Below, piece by piece: positions 32,465-43,253 of a stretch of DNA of 64,000 nt (the stretch's first letter is position 1; every line of letters starts with the position of its first letter). The position numbers and the translations under genes are program-made. The DNA is taken from contig OX442315.1 in NCBI GenBank assembly GCA_949358305.1, forward strand, positions 9,698,427-9,762,426, written 5' to 3'. A model generated the notes under the pieces. It saw only the letters and a list, made by a program, of their open reading frames with translations, made no database searches and was not told where the DNA came from. The DNA is from Strigamia acuminata (taxonomy: Eukaryota; Arthropoda; Chilopoda; Geophilomorpha; Linotaeniidae).

Positions 32465-35400
32465 GTCCGGGGGACGAAGGTTTATTCCATCCCCCAGAAG
32501 TAGCTAATGCTGCGTCGGAATCTTTATTTATGGATGTAGACACAACTTGTCTTGAAATAGCCACTAGTCATAGTGGCGGAGTAGAGGAAAATCTGCAAGA
32601 AATGACAGAACAATTAAAAAATCTGACATTGTTTCCACACAAGTGCTACACGAAGAAATTCTGTAGACTCCGCCGACTCAACAGAGTCATAGGTGGTAAT
32701 AATTTGCACAATATTACTTTAGGTAATAATAAAGATGATCCTCGAATGAAGATCACAATTGGTGGGCTCACCTACAACGCGCTCATGGATACAGGAGCAT
32801 CTCAATGTTACATTGGGGAACAACTCTTGTCTGAAACTCAGGCTTTGCCAGAATTTTTGCAAGAGGCCCCCAGAAATATGTTGGTTAACGCTGTAGGCGT
32901 AGCACACAAGCCTGTCGGACAAATAACTTTGTGCGTGCAATGGGCTGATGAATTTACACCAATGAATTTCATCGTTTTAGCAAAACGAGTTTGTGGCTTG
33001 ATACTTGGTCACAATTTCATGCGCAGACAGAAAATTAGTCCGCATCCACATTTACAAGAGTTCTCTTGTGCAGATAAACCAAATTGGTCCGCCCCTTATG
33101 AGTCGGAAGAAGCCAATTTGGCCCTCGCCCCGTTGAATCGAATTACTTTCGATTATTTAGGACTGTCGTCCACTCTCAACTCAATTGAGTTAACAGACAC
33201 TCCTGTGTTGACTTGGGATGAAAAATTAGTTGAGGAGAGCGACTGCACTCCGGAACAAAGACTAGCACTTCGCAAAGTCGTTAACTCGATACCGAATGTA
33301 TTTCGTGATCAAGTTGGGTGCACTAACGTGACCCAACATCGTATTAAGTTCAAAGAAGGGCATTCATTGCCCAAAATGCAGTATAGAATGTATAACCCGG
33401 CCAAGAGAGCCATTATGACCAAACTAGCTGCAGAATTGGAACAGGATGGACTCATTGAAAAGGCCAAAGGGCCCTTCATAAGTCATCCCGTCATTGTTGC
33501 AAAGCCTGACGGCTCGTATAGGATGTGCATTGACTACCGGTGGCTAAATGCCATCACTGAAGTCGAAGTAATACAAATGCCAAGTATTGACCTTTTATTG
33601 CATAATACTGGTCCGGCAAAGTATTTTACGTCTATCGACCTTGTTAAAGGTTACTACCAAGTCGAAATGTGTGAGGAAGATCGTCCAAAAACGGCGTTTT
33701 ATACGCCAAACGGCCCTTATCAATTTGTGCGAATGCCGTTCGGCCTTTGCAATGCACCTTGTACTTTCCAGCGTCTGATGGAAGGCATTTTAGGCTCAGC
33801 TTTACAAGACTACGCGTTAGTTTATTTGGATGACGTAATTGTGTATTCAGATAATTGGGATGATCATCTCAAACATGTTCGAGATGTTTTGGAAAGGCTT
33901 AACCAAGCCAACATGACAATAAATAAAGCGAAATCTCGTTTTGGGCGTACAGAATTAAAATTCTTGGGCCACTGGATTAAGCCCGAAGGTCTCTTCGGTG
34001 ATCCCGATAAAATATCGGCAATCATGAAATTTCCCACCCCCACGTGTGCTAAAGACATTCAGCGCTTTCACGGCATGACTAACTTCTTCAGGAAGTTTGT
34101 TTCAAATCACGGAACTATTGCCGCACCATACACACGTATGATGAATGAGAAAACTCCATTTGAATGGGGAGATGAGCAGACAGAAGCTTTTAATAAAATT
34201 AAAGAGCTACTTTGTGGTGACAATTGTCTACACAAACCAGATATGACTTTGCCATTTGTTGTCATGACTGACGCTTCACATGAAGGCTTAGGAGCTGTCC
34301 TTTGCCAAGACGTCGATATATTCGATGAAAAGAAGCAGAAAAACATTTCTGTACCCAGACCTGTAGCTTATGCAAGCAGAGTTTTACGTGGAGCGGAGAA
34401 GCGTTATACAACGCCGGAACTCGAATGTCTCGCAGTTGTGTGGGCTATTGATCGATTTAAACCATATCTCGAATATGGTACATTCACTTTAGAGTCAGAT
34501 GCAGAAGCACTGAAATGGTTGATGCGAACGCCTGAACCATCTGGGAAATTTGGCCGATGGGCCTTAAGAATCCAATGTGGAAATTTTAAAATTGTTTTTC
34601 GAAAAGGTGCTGCTAATCAAGTTGCAGATGCACTTTCTAGAGCCCCACTAACAGAGGAAGACATTCCTCTTCAAGATCATGTGGAACCTGTCGAAATTAA
34701 ACAATACTGGCCTGAGTGGGACGGAAATCCTTCTGTTTCATTAAATCGTGCCCCGGAGAAACGAGAATATTTGGCTAGTGTGCGTTCCTATTTTTCAGAA
34801 AATTCTAAAGAATGTTCTGAAGAAAAGGAGGGGGAGGAAGTACAAGAAACCTTGTACAGTGCGTTGACTGAAGTACTTAAAGAAGTCCCTCCAACAAGGA
34901 GAGAAATAATAGATGCTCAGTTGCTAGATAATGAATGCAAACGCATTCGAGAATATTTATTGAATGACAAGGTTGTTGGGATACCACAATCTGAAATAAA
35001 AGAATGGAAAAACAAAGTCAAAAACTATTGTTTAGACAGAAAAGAAAAAGATGGTGATCAAATGATCATCTATTTTAACCCTTCGTTCGAAGAGGAATTA
35101 AATGATTCGGGAAACGGCTTTAAAGCCGTTGTACCCAGTTCACTCGTAAAACGAGTACTCTTCGCTTGTCATGGCCACCCCCTAAGCGGTCACGCTGGGA
35201 TGAGTAAGACGCTTGAGAAAACGCGTTTAATATATTTCTGGCCGGGTATGAGTAGAAGTGTCAGGAACTACGTCAAAAGCTGCACGCACTGTGCTCAGTA
35301 CAAGCCTATTCAACAGAAAAGGCACGCAGCTCCTTACACACCACACAACATGACCAATCCTTGGGAATGTATTAACATGGACTTGATGGGCCCGAAACCC

Positions 35401-36660
35401 GCGGGAAGGTCCCAAAATCAGTATATTTTTGTCATTATTGACAATTGTACCAAGTTCGTTGAAATTAAGGCTTTGACCAAAGCCACGAGCGCTAACTGTG
35501 TTCAAGAATTAAGATCTGTTACAAACAGATGGGGACACCCCAAAAAGATTGTGAGCGATAACGGAAAACAATTTGTTTCCGATATTTACAATGAGTATTG
35601 CGAAATGTACAACATTCGCCCGTCTCATACGAGCACGTATCATGCCCAGGCGAACCCGACAGAGCGAGCCAATAGAGATATAAAGACGATGCTGGCCCTG
35701 TACACAGATGTGCACACGCAATGGCCACGATATTTAGACAAATTCGCGTTCGCGATGAGAAATAATGTCTCAGCGGCAACGGGCTCAAGCCCGATGCTAC
35801 TGAACACGGGACGAATCGTAACATTACCTTTCGACCCAAGGATTATTAAACATGCCAATCCATTTGACAAAGAAAATCCAGAAAAATATGTCAGAGTACT
35901 ATTAGATATATTACGCAGATCGCATCAAGAGATGCATCGCAGAATTCAATTGAATTTTGAACGACATAGGAAAATACACGAACAAAAGTTCGTAATTACG
36001 GAGTTCGAAGTTGGAGATTTAGTTTGGAAACAGACTCACATTCTCTCGTGCGCAGATAAAAATATCTCCGCTGGATTTGCCGAGAAGAGAGATGGACCGT
36101 GGGAGATTACTAAAGTACTTCCAGGCGGAGCGTATAAATTACGCAAATTAGCTGATGGTTCGATTGAAAAATCAGTAAATATTAAAGCGTTGTATCCCTA
36201 TACTCCGTCGTATCCGGTTGAGACTTGGAAAGTAGGACAAAAGTCCGCCTCTTACTCGCCTCAAGAAAATCCTAAATGGATGGATGAAAGTAACCAACTT
36301 CCGGATGCTGAAGAAATGGAATTAATTCCTGAAACTGCTTCAGAAATTCCAATGGAATTATCCGACTCAACTTCGGTGCAAATTGACAAATCTGCGCCCA
36401 TTAAGTCTAAACATAGACATAGACAACGCTTAACTGCTATAGAAAAGAAAGCGGCGTTGAAAAGAGGCGAAGTTTCAAAGAAACCACCTCAAAAACCCCG
36501 CAAACCCCAACCGATAGTTCCACGAACTAGCACTCGTCCACGACGAGAACGAAAACCAAATCCTAAATATGCAGATGAAAATTTCGTGCGAAACATCACT
36601 GCAGTATTTAAAAAACCATACCAACAACGAGGAAAAGCCTCAAAGTTCTGTTGGAATTGA
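32455..36660 (+). CDS. pol: Pol (PR-RT-RNase H-IN) of the 1749-bp-LTR gypsy element
   Basis: The frame is -1 relative to gag and is open from the slippery site to TGA at 36660. The first ATG is 32530, giving 1376 residues; positions below count from that ATG. Aspartic protease DTGAS at 87-91; RT with SIDLVKGYYQVE and YLDD at 432-435; RNase H starting TDAS with Asp581; integrase HHCC zinc region (about 880-930, ending CTHCAQY) and catalytic residues Asp951, Asp1010 and Glu1045; then a GPW-x-I-x-K module like the GPY/F domain; then a basic Pro/Lys/Arg-rich tail. All catalytic residues are present and no stop interrupts the frame, so the enzyme set looks functional. It could also mobilise the RT-less element at 45492, which shares its primer type and LTR ends. 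Confidence 0.96.
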   Translation, partial: KKLGPGDEGLFHPPEVANAASESLFMDVDTTCLEIATSHSGGVEENLQEMTEQLKNLTLFPHKCYTKKFCRLRRLNRVIGGNNLHNITLGNNKDDPRMKITIGGLTYNALMDTGASQCYIGEQLLSETQALPEFLQEAPRNMLVNAVGVAHKPVGQITLCVQWADEFTPMNFIVLAKRVCGLILGHNFMRRQKISPHPHLQEFSCADKPNWSAPYESEEANLALAPLNRITFDYLGLSSTLNSIELTDTPVLTWDEKLVEESDCTPEQRLALRKVVNSIPNVFRDQVGCTNVTQHRIKFKEGHSLPKMQYRMYNPAKRAIMTKLAAELEQDGLIEKAKGPFISHPVIVAKPDGSYRMCIDYRWLNAITEVEVIQMPSIDLLLHNTGPAKYFTSIDLVKGYYQVEMCEEDRPKTAFYTPNGPYQFVRMPFGLCNAPCTFQRLMEGILGSALQDYALVYLDDVIVYSDNWDDHLKHVRDVLERLNQANMTINKAKSRFGRTELKFLGHWIKPEGLFGDPDKISAIMKFPTPTCAKDIQRFHGMTNFFRKFVSNHGTIAAPYTRMMNEKTPFEWGDEQTEAFNKIKELLCGDNCLHKPDMTLPFVVMTDASHEGLGAVLCQDVDIFDEKKQKNISVPRPVAYASRVLRGAEKRYTTPELECLAVVWAIDRFKPYLEYGTFTLESDAEALKWLMRTPEPSGKFGRWALRIQCGNFKIVFRKGAANQVADALSRAPLTEEDIPLQDHVEPVEIKQYWPEWDGNPSVSLNRAPEKREYLASVRSYFSENSKECSEEKEGEEVQETLYSALTEVLKEVPPTRREIIDAQLLDNECKRIREYLLNDKVVGIPQSEIKEWKNKVKNYCLDRKEKDGDQMIIYFNPSFEEELNDSGNGFKAVVPSSLVKRVLFACHGHPLSGHAGMSKTLEKTRLIYFWPGMSRSVRNYVKSCTHCAQYKPIQQKRHAAPYTPHNMTNPWECINMDLMGPKPAGRSQNQYIFVIIDNCTKFVEIKALTKATSANCVQELRSVTNRWGHPKKIVSDNGKQFVSDIYNEYCEMYNIRPSHTSTYHAQANPTERANRDIKTMLALYTDVHTQWPRYLDKFAFAMRNNVSAATGSSPMLLNTGRIVTLPFDPRIIKHANPFDKENPEKYVRVLLDILRRSHQEMHRRIQLNFERHRKIHEQKFVITEFEVGDLVWKQTHILSCADKNISAGFAEKRDGPWEITKVLPGGAYKLRKLADGSIEKSVNIKALYPYTPSYPVETWKVGQKSASYSPQENPKWMDESNQLPDAEEMELIPETASEIPMELSDSTSVQIDKSAPIKSKHRHRQRLTAIEKKAALKRGEVSKKPPQKPRKPQPIVPRTSTRPRRERKPNPKYADENFVRNITAVFKKPYQQRGKASKFCWN

Positions 36661-37312
36661 TAAGTTTTATTCAAAACTTGAAGTCTGTAATTATTTACAT
36701 GTCTGACAGGTGTAGTGATTCATAATCTCAACACCGGGGGACAAGATATTACGATATTTATTGAAATTTATATTAAAATATGAATTTGTTGCGATAAGTT
36801 AAAATATTCGATAGAATATTTTATTATGTGGTCAGATTTATATGTATTTTAATTAAAATACAGAGAATTACTTTGAAAAGTGATAATCTCGCATTCTTAC
36901 GAAGATACGAGACTTACGAGGCGTGATTAAACCTCGAACCCGACAATTAATAGGGAATAAAATTCCCAGGGTTCATTGCACACAAACACTTCGTAAAACA
37001 CGTGGATATAAGTGACTTCGTCCCTTCGTCCTTCTTCACTTTTCGACTCGAGATTTCAACGCTAATTCATTTAGTCGACTCAAGCAGGAAAACTAGCTTC
37101 AACCGTAAGTAGTTTTCAATAATATTCTTTGACTAAAGAATTTAAAAGAATTGTTCGCAACAATTGGTAAAATATCGGCGGCCCGAAGAAAGTTAAAAAA
37201 TTCACGTGTATTATAAGCGTGAATCGGCATTAAATCACTCTGGAAGTTTAACTATTCAGTCGAATAGTTGGGTTAAATTTAATAATTATTTATTAAGTTT
37301 AAGTACGTGGGC

Positions 37313-37758
37313 ACTAATTATTTAAATCAAGTCGTGGACGAGGCTGTCTGACGCTCGACCGAGCGAGAGAAATTGCCAAGGTTCAACGAACCAATATCTT
37401 GGCACGAGGGCGAGCCCGTAAGCTTCAACAGGCCGTAGAAGCGTTGTCCAAACCCGTGGAGGATCCTCCAGCGGTCGTAATCGACGTGTCGAGCGCTCCT
37501 ATCGCGCCTAAGTCTGAAACTTCGGACGAGGCACAGTTCGAAGACGCTGAAGAGCTGCTTTCCGTCGTCGATTTCGTGGCCGAGCTTCTTGACGACATGC
37601 CGTTTCCGCTTCCGAGTCCGGAAGAGATTGAAGCTCCGGAGGAAGCTGTGTTTTCCGCCGTCTCGACAGAGGCGACTGAAGAATCGGATTTTCTGACTTC
37701 TGCTGAAGTCGAGAAAAAGGAAGAGAAAGATTCGACTGACGTCGAAAAGAAGGAGTAA
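37313..37758 (+). CDS. Acidic third ORF downstream of pol
   Basis: The frame is open from about 37313 to TAA at 37758 without an early ATG, so it would need splicing or a non-AUG start. The first 40 codons are basic (LDRAREIAKVQ, ARGRARKLQQAVEAL), like the TRARAKKLQ motif found in some retroelement polyproteins. The remainder is strongly acidic (EDAEELLS, SPEEIEAPEEA) and ends in charged EKKEEKD repeats. No signal peptide or membrane span, so not an envelope protein. Unknown function; GC content is above its AT-rich surroundings, which supports coding. Confidence 0.5.
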
Positions 37759-38510
37759 AAAAAGAAACAAAATTAACGTTCGTTATTTTTCCGAGTGGAG
37801 ATTTTTTATGACTAAAAATACTCCAAGTGTTTTGTTGTGTTTTTTTGCAATTACGAAATATTCTCATGAGTGTTGTGTTTGTTTGGTTTCATGATCTTGA
37901 ACTAATTATTTAAATATTCACAAGAATATAGTTGATTTAAAATTGGATTCAATTTAATTTGTTTTGTTTTCGAATTCAATTTGGATGTTTATTTAAACTA
38001 ATCATATTAATATATGTTTGTTTGATTTATTTGCAAATTTCATAATTATTTGTGGAAACTTTGTGTTTATTTTGCTTTGATCGAAGTATTAAAGAATTTC
38101 AAGTTGAAATTCGATAATTTTTATGACAGTCGTAATAAAAATTAGTAGTTTAGATTTTCGATAAATAAAGTTTTGCATAAATTTATTTTTATTGATTATC
38201 GTGTTGATTAATAAGCTAGGAAAGAAGTTTAGTTGATGAAGAAAATAAAATTTCTATCGAAATTAGTTTTCTCGAACATGTATCCATGTTCGGACGAGTT
38301 CATTTCCGTCGCTTAGCAACCGGGAGTTGCGTTGTACAGGGAAGCCGATTAGTCTAATCGGGTGATGAAGTTTCTGAAAGAAATAACGTGATTAAGTTTA
38401 ATAAAATACTTACCAAGTGGATTAATTCGATAGAATTAGGTGAACATTTCTTATACATTAAGAATGACAATTAAAAAGTTGGTAAACTCTATGATTGTCA
38501 CCGGGGGATG
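37759..38510 (+). other. 3' untranslated region and polypurine tract
   Basis: AT-rich. Includes GCTTAGCAACCGGG...AGGGAAGCCG (38313-38347), related to a motif in the leader, and a GGGGGATG purine tract directly before the LTR. Confidence 0.65.
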
Positions 38511-40259
38511 TGTGATGATTACAAACCCGTATTTATCAATGTTCACAATAGATGGCGCTGTTTACCAAACGCGCGTAATTCAAACTCGATAAAACTAAAA
38601 AGTGTGATAAATAATTATTTAGACACGGTGAATAAAATATAACTATTTTATTCGATATAAACTAAGTATTATTTACTTGACAATGTTGATTCTATCGAAT
38701 CAATATCCACATTACTTACCTGTCGAAGGGAACCAATCGGACCCTTCCGGACCCCAACTGGGCCCATTTGGACATAGTCATATATTAGGTCCGGACTAGT
38801 GACCCACGAATCCGCCGATTCGTATGCTGATTGGCTGTCGCCAATCTAGTAGTTCTACAGAACTATATAAGCATCAGTTTCTCACCCACTAACCCCCCTG
38901 GCTTGATAACTGAACTTGTATATTGTCTGTAGTTGAATTGTTATCGTTTGATTTCATTATTCTCTATCGACACATCAGGCCACCTCAGCTCTCCACAGTT
39001 AGTATTCATTACTATTTTGTTATTGCTGTTGTAGGGCTATTTCGGGAAGGCTAACTCCGGTAATAGACATGCATTCGCATGAAATGGCCCCGTAACGTTA
39101 GCCAGCTGTTCTACGGGACAGTAGGATTTCGTACGGTGGCTTAATATAACGGTCGTATACAGTACGACCTTGCTAAATGAAAGTAGGTCCCTCAGCTAAC
39201 TGGCCACAGTCCGCTGCAGGATGGTTGTTGTAAACAACCCACGCAGGTTCCCGTCTTTCTACGATTGGTCCTTCCGCTCGTTAAAAGTCGGTAAAGGCCT
39301 AATGCACAGGTAACACGCCGGGTTGGTAGCCCGTGAGCAATATCTTCAGATGTTGCGATAAATAACTACCTGGATAATGGTAATCCAACGGCAGTGGCCG
39401 AATAATATTTTACCCGGTGCTCGATCAATGGATCCCGTCATCGTAAGGCATGCTGGCGGATGGAGGAGTTAAATCCTCCCGCGATGGTTCTTTCGACCGT
39501 CGTGACGGTCCCCGCCCCATCGTACCCTCCGGGTTAGTAACCCGTGAACAGGAGTTGAACAACACTGTGTTAAACAAATTACTCGGGCATTGGTAATCCT
39601 GTATTGGCAATATATTTTAAACCCGGTAAGACCATAGAAATGTTTACCTGGTGGTTGGTACCACCGATAGCGAGTTAAAGCACACAATTAAATACTCGGC
39701 GCCTGATCACGAGATCTTGTCGTCGTAAGGCATGCTGGCGGATGGAGTCTCAACAACTCCCGCGACGTTCTCTCAATTGTCGTGACGGTCCCCGCCCAAT
39801 TAATATTTATACAACAATTCATTTGTTGTATTCCACTAATTACTTTACTTTTATTCATTTAGAACATGGAATATTCTGCTGAATATTCCTACTTATGCGA
39901 AGGACTCTTTGCATTATTAGATACTCGAGCTGCGGACCAAATACGTCTCCGTAGCGATGTTTGTGACGATGCCGCAAGTCAGCCGTATCCTTTTGGCTTC
40001 GCCCGGATCCTCAACCAGTTGATGCCGCCCGTTTACACGCGTCCAGAACCCATCTTTGTTATTGATTAATATTTAATAATAAATATGTTATGTCACACTA
40101 AAACTGTAAGTTATTTCTACTTGATCACATATTCATGTTTGTAAGGGCTTCCGTAGCTTATCTCGGTTAGGTTGTTGCTAAACTTAGCAACGTCTTGTAT
40201 AAACCGAATTATCTATCTTAAAAGGACTAATAAATTAGCCCAAAAGTAGAATCGTCACA
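38511..40259 (+). repeat. 3' LTR (1749 bp)
   Basis: Pairs with 27359-29107; transitions seen at, for example, 38825, 39401, 39491, 39861 and 39909. The small LTR frame is intact at 39866-40069. Confidence 0.96.
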
Positions 40260-42188
40260 ACGTTGCTAGGAGTAGCAACAACCTAACCGAGATAAGCTTG
40301 CAGAAGTCTGTGTAAAATGTGAATTCATGACTGAGCAGAAATAACTTACAATATTAATGTGGCATAACATATTTATTACTTATAATAACATAATTGGGTT
40401 CTTGACGCTTGTAAGCAGGCGGCATCAACTGGTTGAGGATCCGGGCGAAGCCAAAGGGATACGGCTGACTTGCGGCATCGTCACAAATAACGCTACGGAG
40501 ACGTATTTGGTCCGCAGCTCGATTATCTAATAATGCGAAGAGTCCTTCGCATAAATGGGAATATTCGGCAGAATATTCCATGTTTTAAAATGAATAAAAG
40601 CCAAGCGATTAAAGTAATATAACGAATGAATTGTTATATAAATATTAATTGGGCGGGGACCGTCACGACAATTGAGAGAACGTCGCGGGAGTTGTTGAGA
40701 CTCCATCCGCCAGCATGCCTTACGACGACAAGATCTCGTGATCAGGCGCCGAGTATTTAATTGTACGCTTTTAAATCGCTATCGGTGGTACCAACCACCA
40801 GGTAAACATTTCTATGGACTTACCGGTTTAAAAAGTTATTGCCAATACAGGATTACCAATGCCCGAGTAATTTGCTTAACACGATATATCTTATATATCG
40901 TTCACGGGTTACTAACCCGGAGGGTACAATGGGGCGGGGACCGTCACGACGGTTGAGAGAACCATCGCGGGAGGATTTGACTCCTCCATCCGCCAGCATG
41001 CCTTACGATGATGGGATCAGTAGATCGAGCACCGGATAAAATATTAATCGGCCACTGCCGTTGGATTACCATTATCCAGGTAGTCATTTATCGCAACATC
41101 TTGAAGATATTACTCACGGGCTACCAACCCGGCGTGTTACCTGTGCATTAGGCCTTTACCGACTTTTAACGTGCGGAAGGACCAATCGAGAAGAGACGGG
41201 AACCTGCGAGGGCTGTTTACAACAGCCATCCTGCAGCGGACTGAGGCCAGTTAGCTGAGGGACCTACTTTCATTTAGCAAGGTCGTACTGTATACGATCG
41301 TTATATTAAGCCACCGTACGAAGTCTAACTGTCCCGTAGAACAGCAAGCTAACGTTACGGGGCCATTTCATGCGAACGCATGTCTATTACCGGAGTTAGC
41401 CTTCCCGAAATAGCCCTACAACAGCAATAACAAAATAGTATTGAATACTAATTGTGGAGAACTGAGGTGGCCTGATGTGTCGATAGGAAAGTGAGATCAA
41501 ACGATAACAACTTATCAACTACAGACAATATAAACATATTCAGAATCAAGCCAGGGGGGTCACGGGGTGGAAAACTGATGCTTATATAGTTCTGTAGAAC
41601 TACTAGATTGGCGACGGCCAATCAGCATACGAATCAGCGGATTCGTGGGTCACTAGTCCGGACCTAATATAAGACTATGTCCAGATGGGCCCAGTTGGGG
41701 GCAGGAAGGGTCCAATTGGTTCCCTTTGACAGGTAAGTAACGTGGATATTGATTCGATAGAATCAACATTGTCAAGTAAATAATACTTAGTTTATATCGA
41801 ATAAAATAGTTATATTTTATTCACCGTGTCTAAATAATTATTTATCACACTTATTAGTTTTATCGAGTTTGAATTACGCGCGTTTGGTAAACAGCGCCAT
41901 CTATTGTGAACATTGATAAATACGGATTTGTAATCATCACATGCTTGGGCGAATCACCATCGTATCCACGTTCGACCAAACACTGTGTTTCTTTTCTTTT
42001 TAATTATTTGAATTCAAAGGTGAAAAAAGAAAGCAAATGCTGGCTAAGTAAACAAAACAAGTCAGCCATTTTGAGATCGAGCTTTAGTTCTGTGATGTCA
42101 CACAATCTCAGTGGATTTTCATGCCTCTGGTGAGTAAATTTAAAACTGCAGTTACCAAGGGAAGTTTTTTTTTTCACGGGTGTACATG

Positions 42189-42501
42189 CGGCTCATCCAG
42201 AACTCCCGGATTGTTCAGAAATTTCAGCAAACTCACAGTTAATTTCGGTCTTCTCTTCACGATTTCCTTTTCCAGCTCTTCTAGTAAGCAGTCTTTCAAG
42301 TAGGATTGCTGCTGAAGTCTTAATTCTTTGAGGAGAAATTCCAATGCCTCTTCTGCCATGTGTAGAGATTTGATCAACCGTATGGTGTTTGTATTGTTCA
42401 CATCGCACGTTTCCGTATTAGTGCGACTGTTAAGCAACTTGTTTATTGTTACATCATGTCCCGGAGTTGAGGATCGGTTAATATTGACTTTTATTAATGC
42501 G
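42189..42501 (-). pseudogene. hAT transposase relic, internal part
   Basis: A minus-strand open frame from the LTR border at 42501 down to 42189 encodes a helical segment (EALEFLLKELRLQQQSYLKD, then LLEELEKEIVKRRPKLTVSL and LKFLNNP), matching the region before the hAT C-terminal domain. It joins 25108-24683 in frame. The upstream part is cut off by the LTR element at 42502 and would lie beyond the window. Confidence 0.62.
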
Positions 42502-42815
42502 TGTTACGTTGCCACAACCGTTTCCCCTTTGTGTAATGATTTAGCAAGTTGTCGTCTGCTCAAATGAGCATTTTGTTTATATAATTTGTTCTGTTATTAG
42601 TTATCTTTGTTTTAACTTTGTACAGGATAAATCAACTGATGTTAATCATTGATTTGTCCTATTGATAGATATTGAGTGCAGTTAGCCTCAATGTATGTAT
42701 TTTATGTTCACTTATTATGCCTGGAATAAAAATGGCCACTTGCATGGTTTTCAAGTGCAAGTTTTATACAACTGTCTGCCATTATTTCACTGCACTCACC
42801 AGCCTATTTCCAACA
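42502..42815 (+). repeat. 5' LTR (about 314 bp) of the tRNA-Met element
   Basis: The left border is set by TGTTACG and by the end of the open hAT frame exactly there. The right border is CCAACA before the primer site. A polyadenylation signal AATAAA is at 42725. The partner LTR is outside the window, so borders are inferred. Confidence 0.65.
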
Positions 42816-42816
42816 A

Positions 42817-42834
42817 TGGTAGCAGAGGGTGGTT
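42817..42834 (+). other. Primer-binding site, initiator tRNA-Met 3' end
   Basis: TGGTAGCAGAGGGTGGTT matches the complement of the initiator tRNA-Met 3' end (TGGTAGCAGAGGATGGTT) with one mismatch, one base after the LTR. Confidence 0.85.
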
Positions 42835-43253
42835 TGGTGAGTGTTTAACGTTGCTACAACGTTGAAAAACGGATTCGCGACGTTTTTCTGGCCTAGAACG
42901 TCGATTACGGGTGACCGGAGATCGTCGGAAGGAGACGCGGCATTCGAGGACGTTTTCGCGGCACGGCGATTCGAGATTCGCGTGCTTTGTGGCGCAGAGA
43001 AGTCGACGAGTTGCGAACGAGTGGAATTCGACGTTTTTCGTGGGAAAACAACGTGGAATCGTCGGTGGATGGTTACTATAGAAAGTAGGAACAATTCTAA
43101 GTGTTTTGAGAATTTGTTTGGTGGAAATAACACCATTTTTCGTCGTTTCAAATCAACGATGGCGCGTCATAGTAAGATGGCGGCGCACACAGTTCGAGTG
43201 TATTAGCAGCTGTGGAAAGTGTTTTCGGAAGTTTTGCAAGTACTTTCAAGTAC
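42835..43253 (+). other. Leader of the tRNA-Met element, first part
   Basis: GC-richer than its surroundings, with a TAAGATGGCGGCG motif at 43173-43185. A frame is open over 42841-43206 but lacks ATG and known motifs. Continues at 60418 after the insertion. Confidence 0.5.

Larger units (their letters stand above)
27359..40259 (+). mobile_element. Full-length Ty3/gypsy retrotransposon with 1749-bp LTRs
   Basis: LTRs at 27359-29107 and 38511-40259 have equal length and differ at only about seven positions, all transitions (about 0.4%). The TSD is ACGT (27355-27358 and 40260-40263). Intact gag and pol, a tRNA-Gln primer site and a purine tract (CCGGGGGATG) before the 3' LTR make this the best candidate here for a recently active autonomous element. 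It landed in a solo LTR of its own family, in the opposite orientation. Confidence 0.96.
27288..41941 (-). mobile_element. Solo LTR of the 1749-bp family, split by a full-length relative
   Basis: The segments 27288-27358 (71 bp) and 40264-41941 (1678 bp) together make a complete 1749-bp LTR in reverse orientation (plus strand TGTGACGATTCTAC...TAATCATCACA) with a 4-bp TSD TGCT. It differs clearly from the nested copies, so it inserted earlier. The reverse strand at 40354-40581 keeps the small LTR frame that starts MEYSAEYS. Confidence 0.93.
25109..42188. mobile_element. Foldback-type DNA element with ~625-bp inverted arms
   Basis: The left arm 25109-25732 and the right arm (26904-27287 joined to 41946-42188) are inverted copies with about 97% identity by eye, starting ATGTACACCCGTG and ending CACGGGTGTACAT. 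A 3-bp TSD CGG (25106-25108 and 42189-42191) flanks the element. This is confirmed because the hAT frame reads through when one copy is removed. Without the LTR insertions the element is about 2.4 kb. The 1.2-kb loop is AT-rich and encodes no transposase, so it is non-autonomous. Superfamily unknown; 3-bp TSDs occur in PIF/Harbinger and CACTA. Confidence 0.85.

Noticed and set aside
36661-38510. An envelope gene in the intact gypsy element
   Set aside because: No signal peptide, membrane span or furin-like site in any frame; only the small acidic ORF is present.
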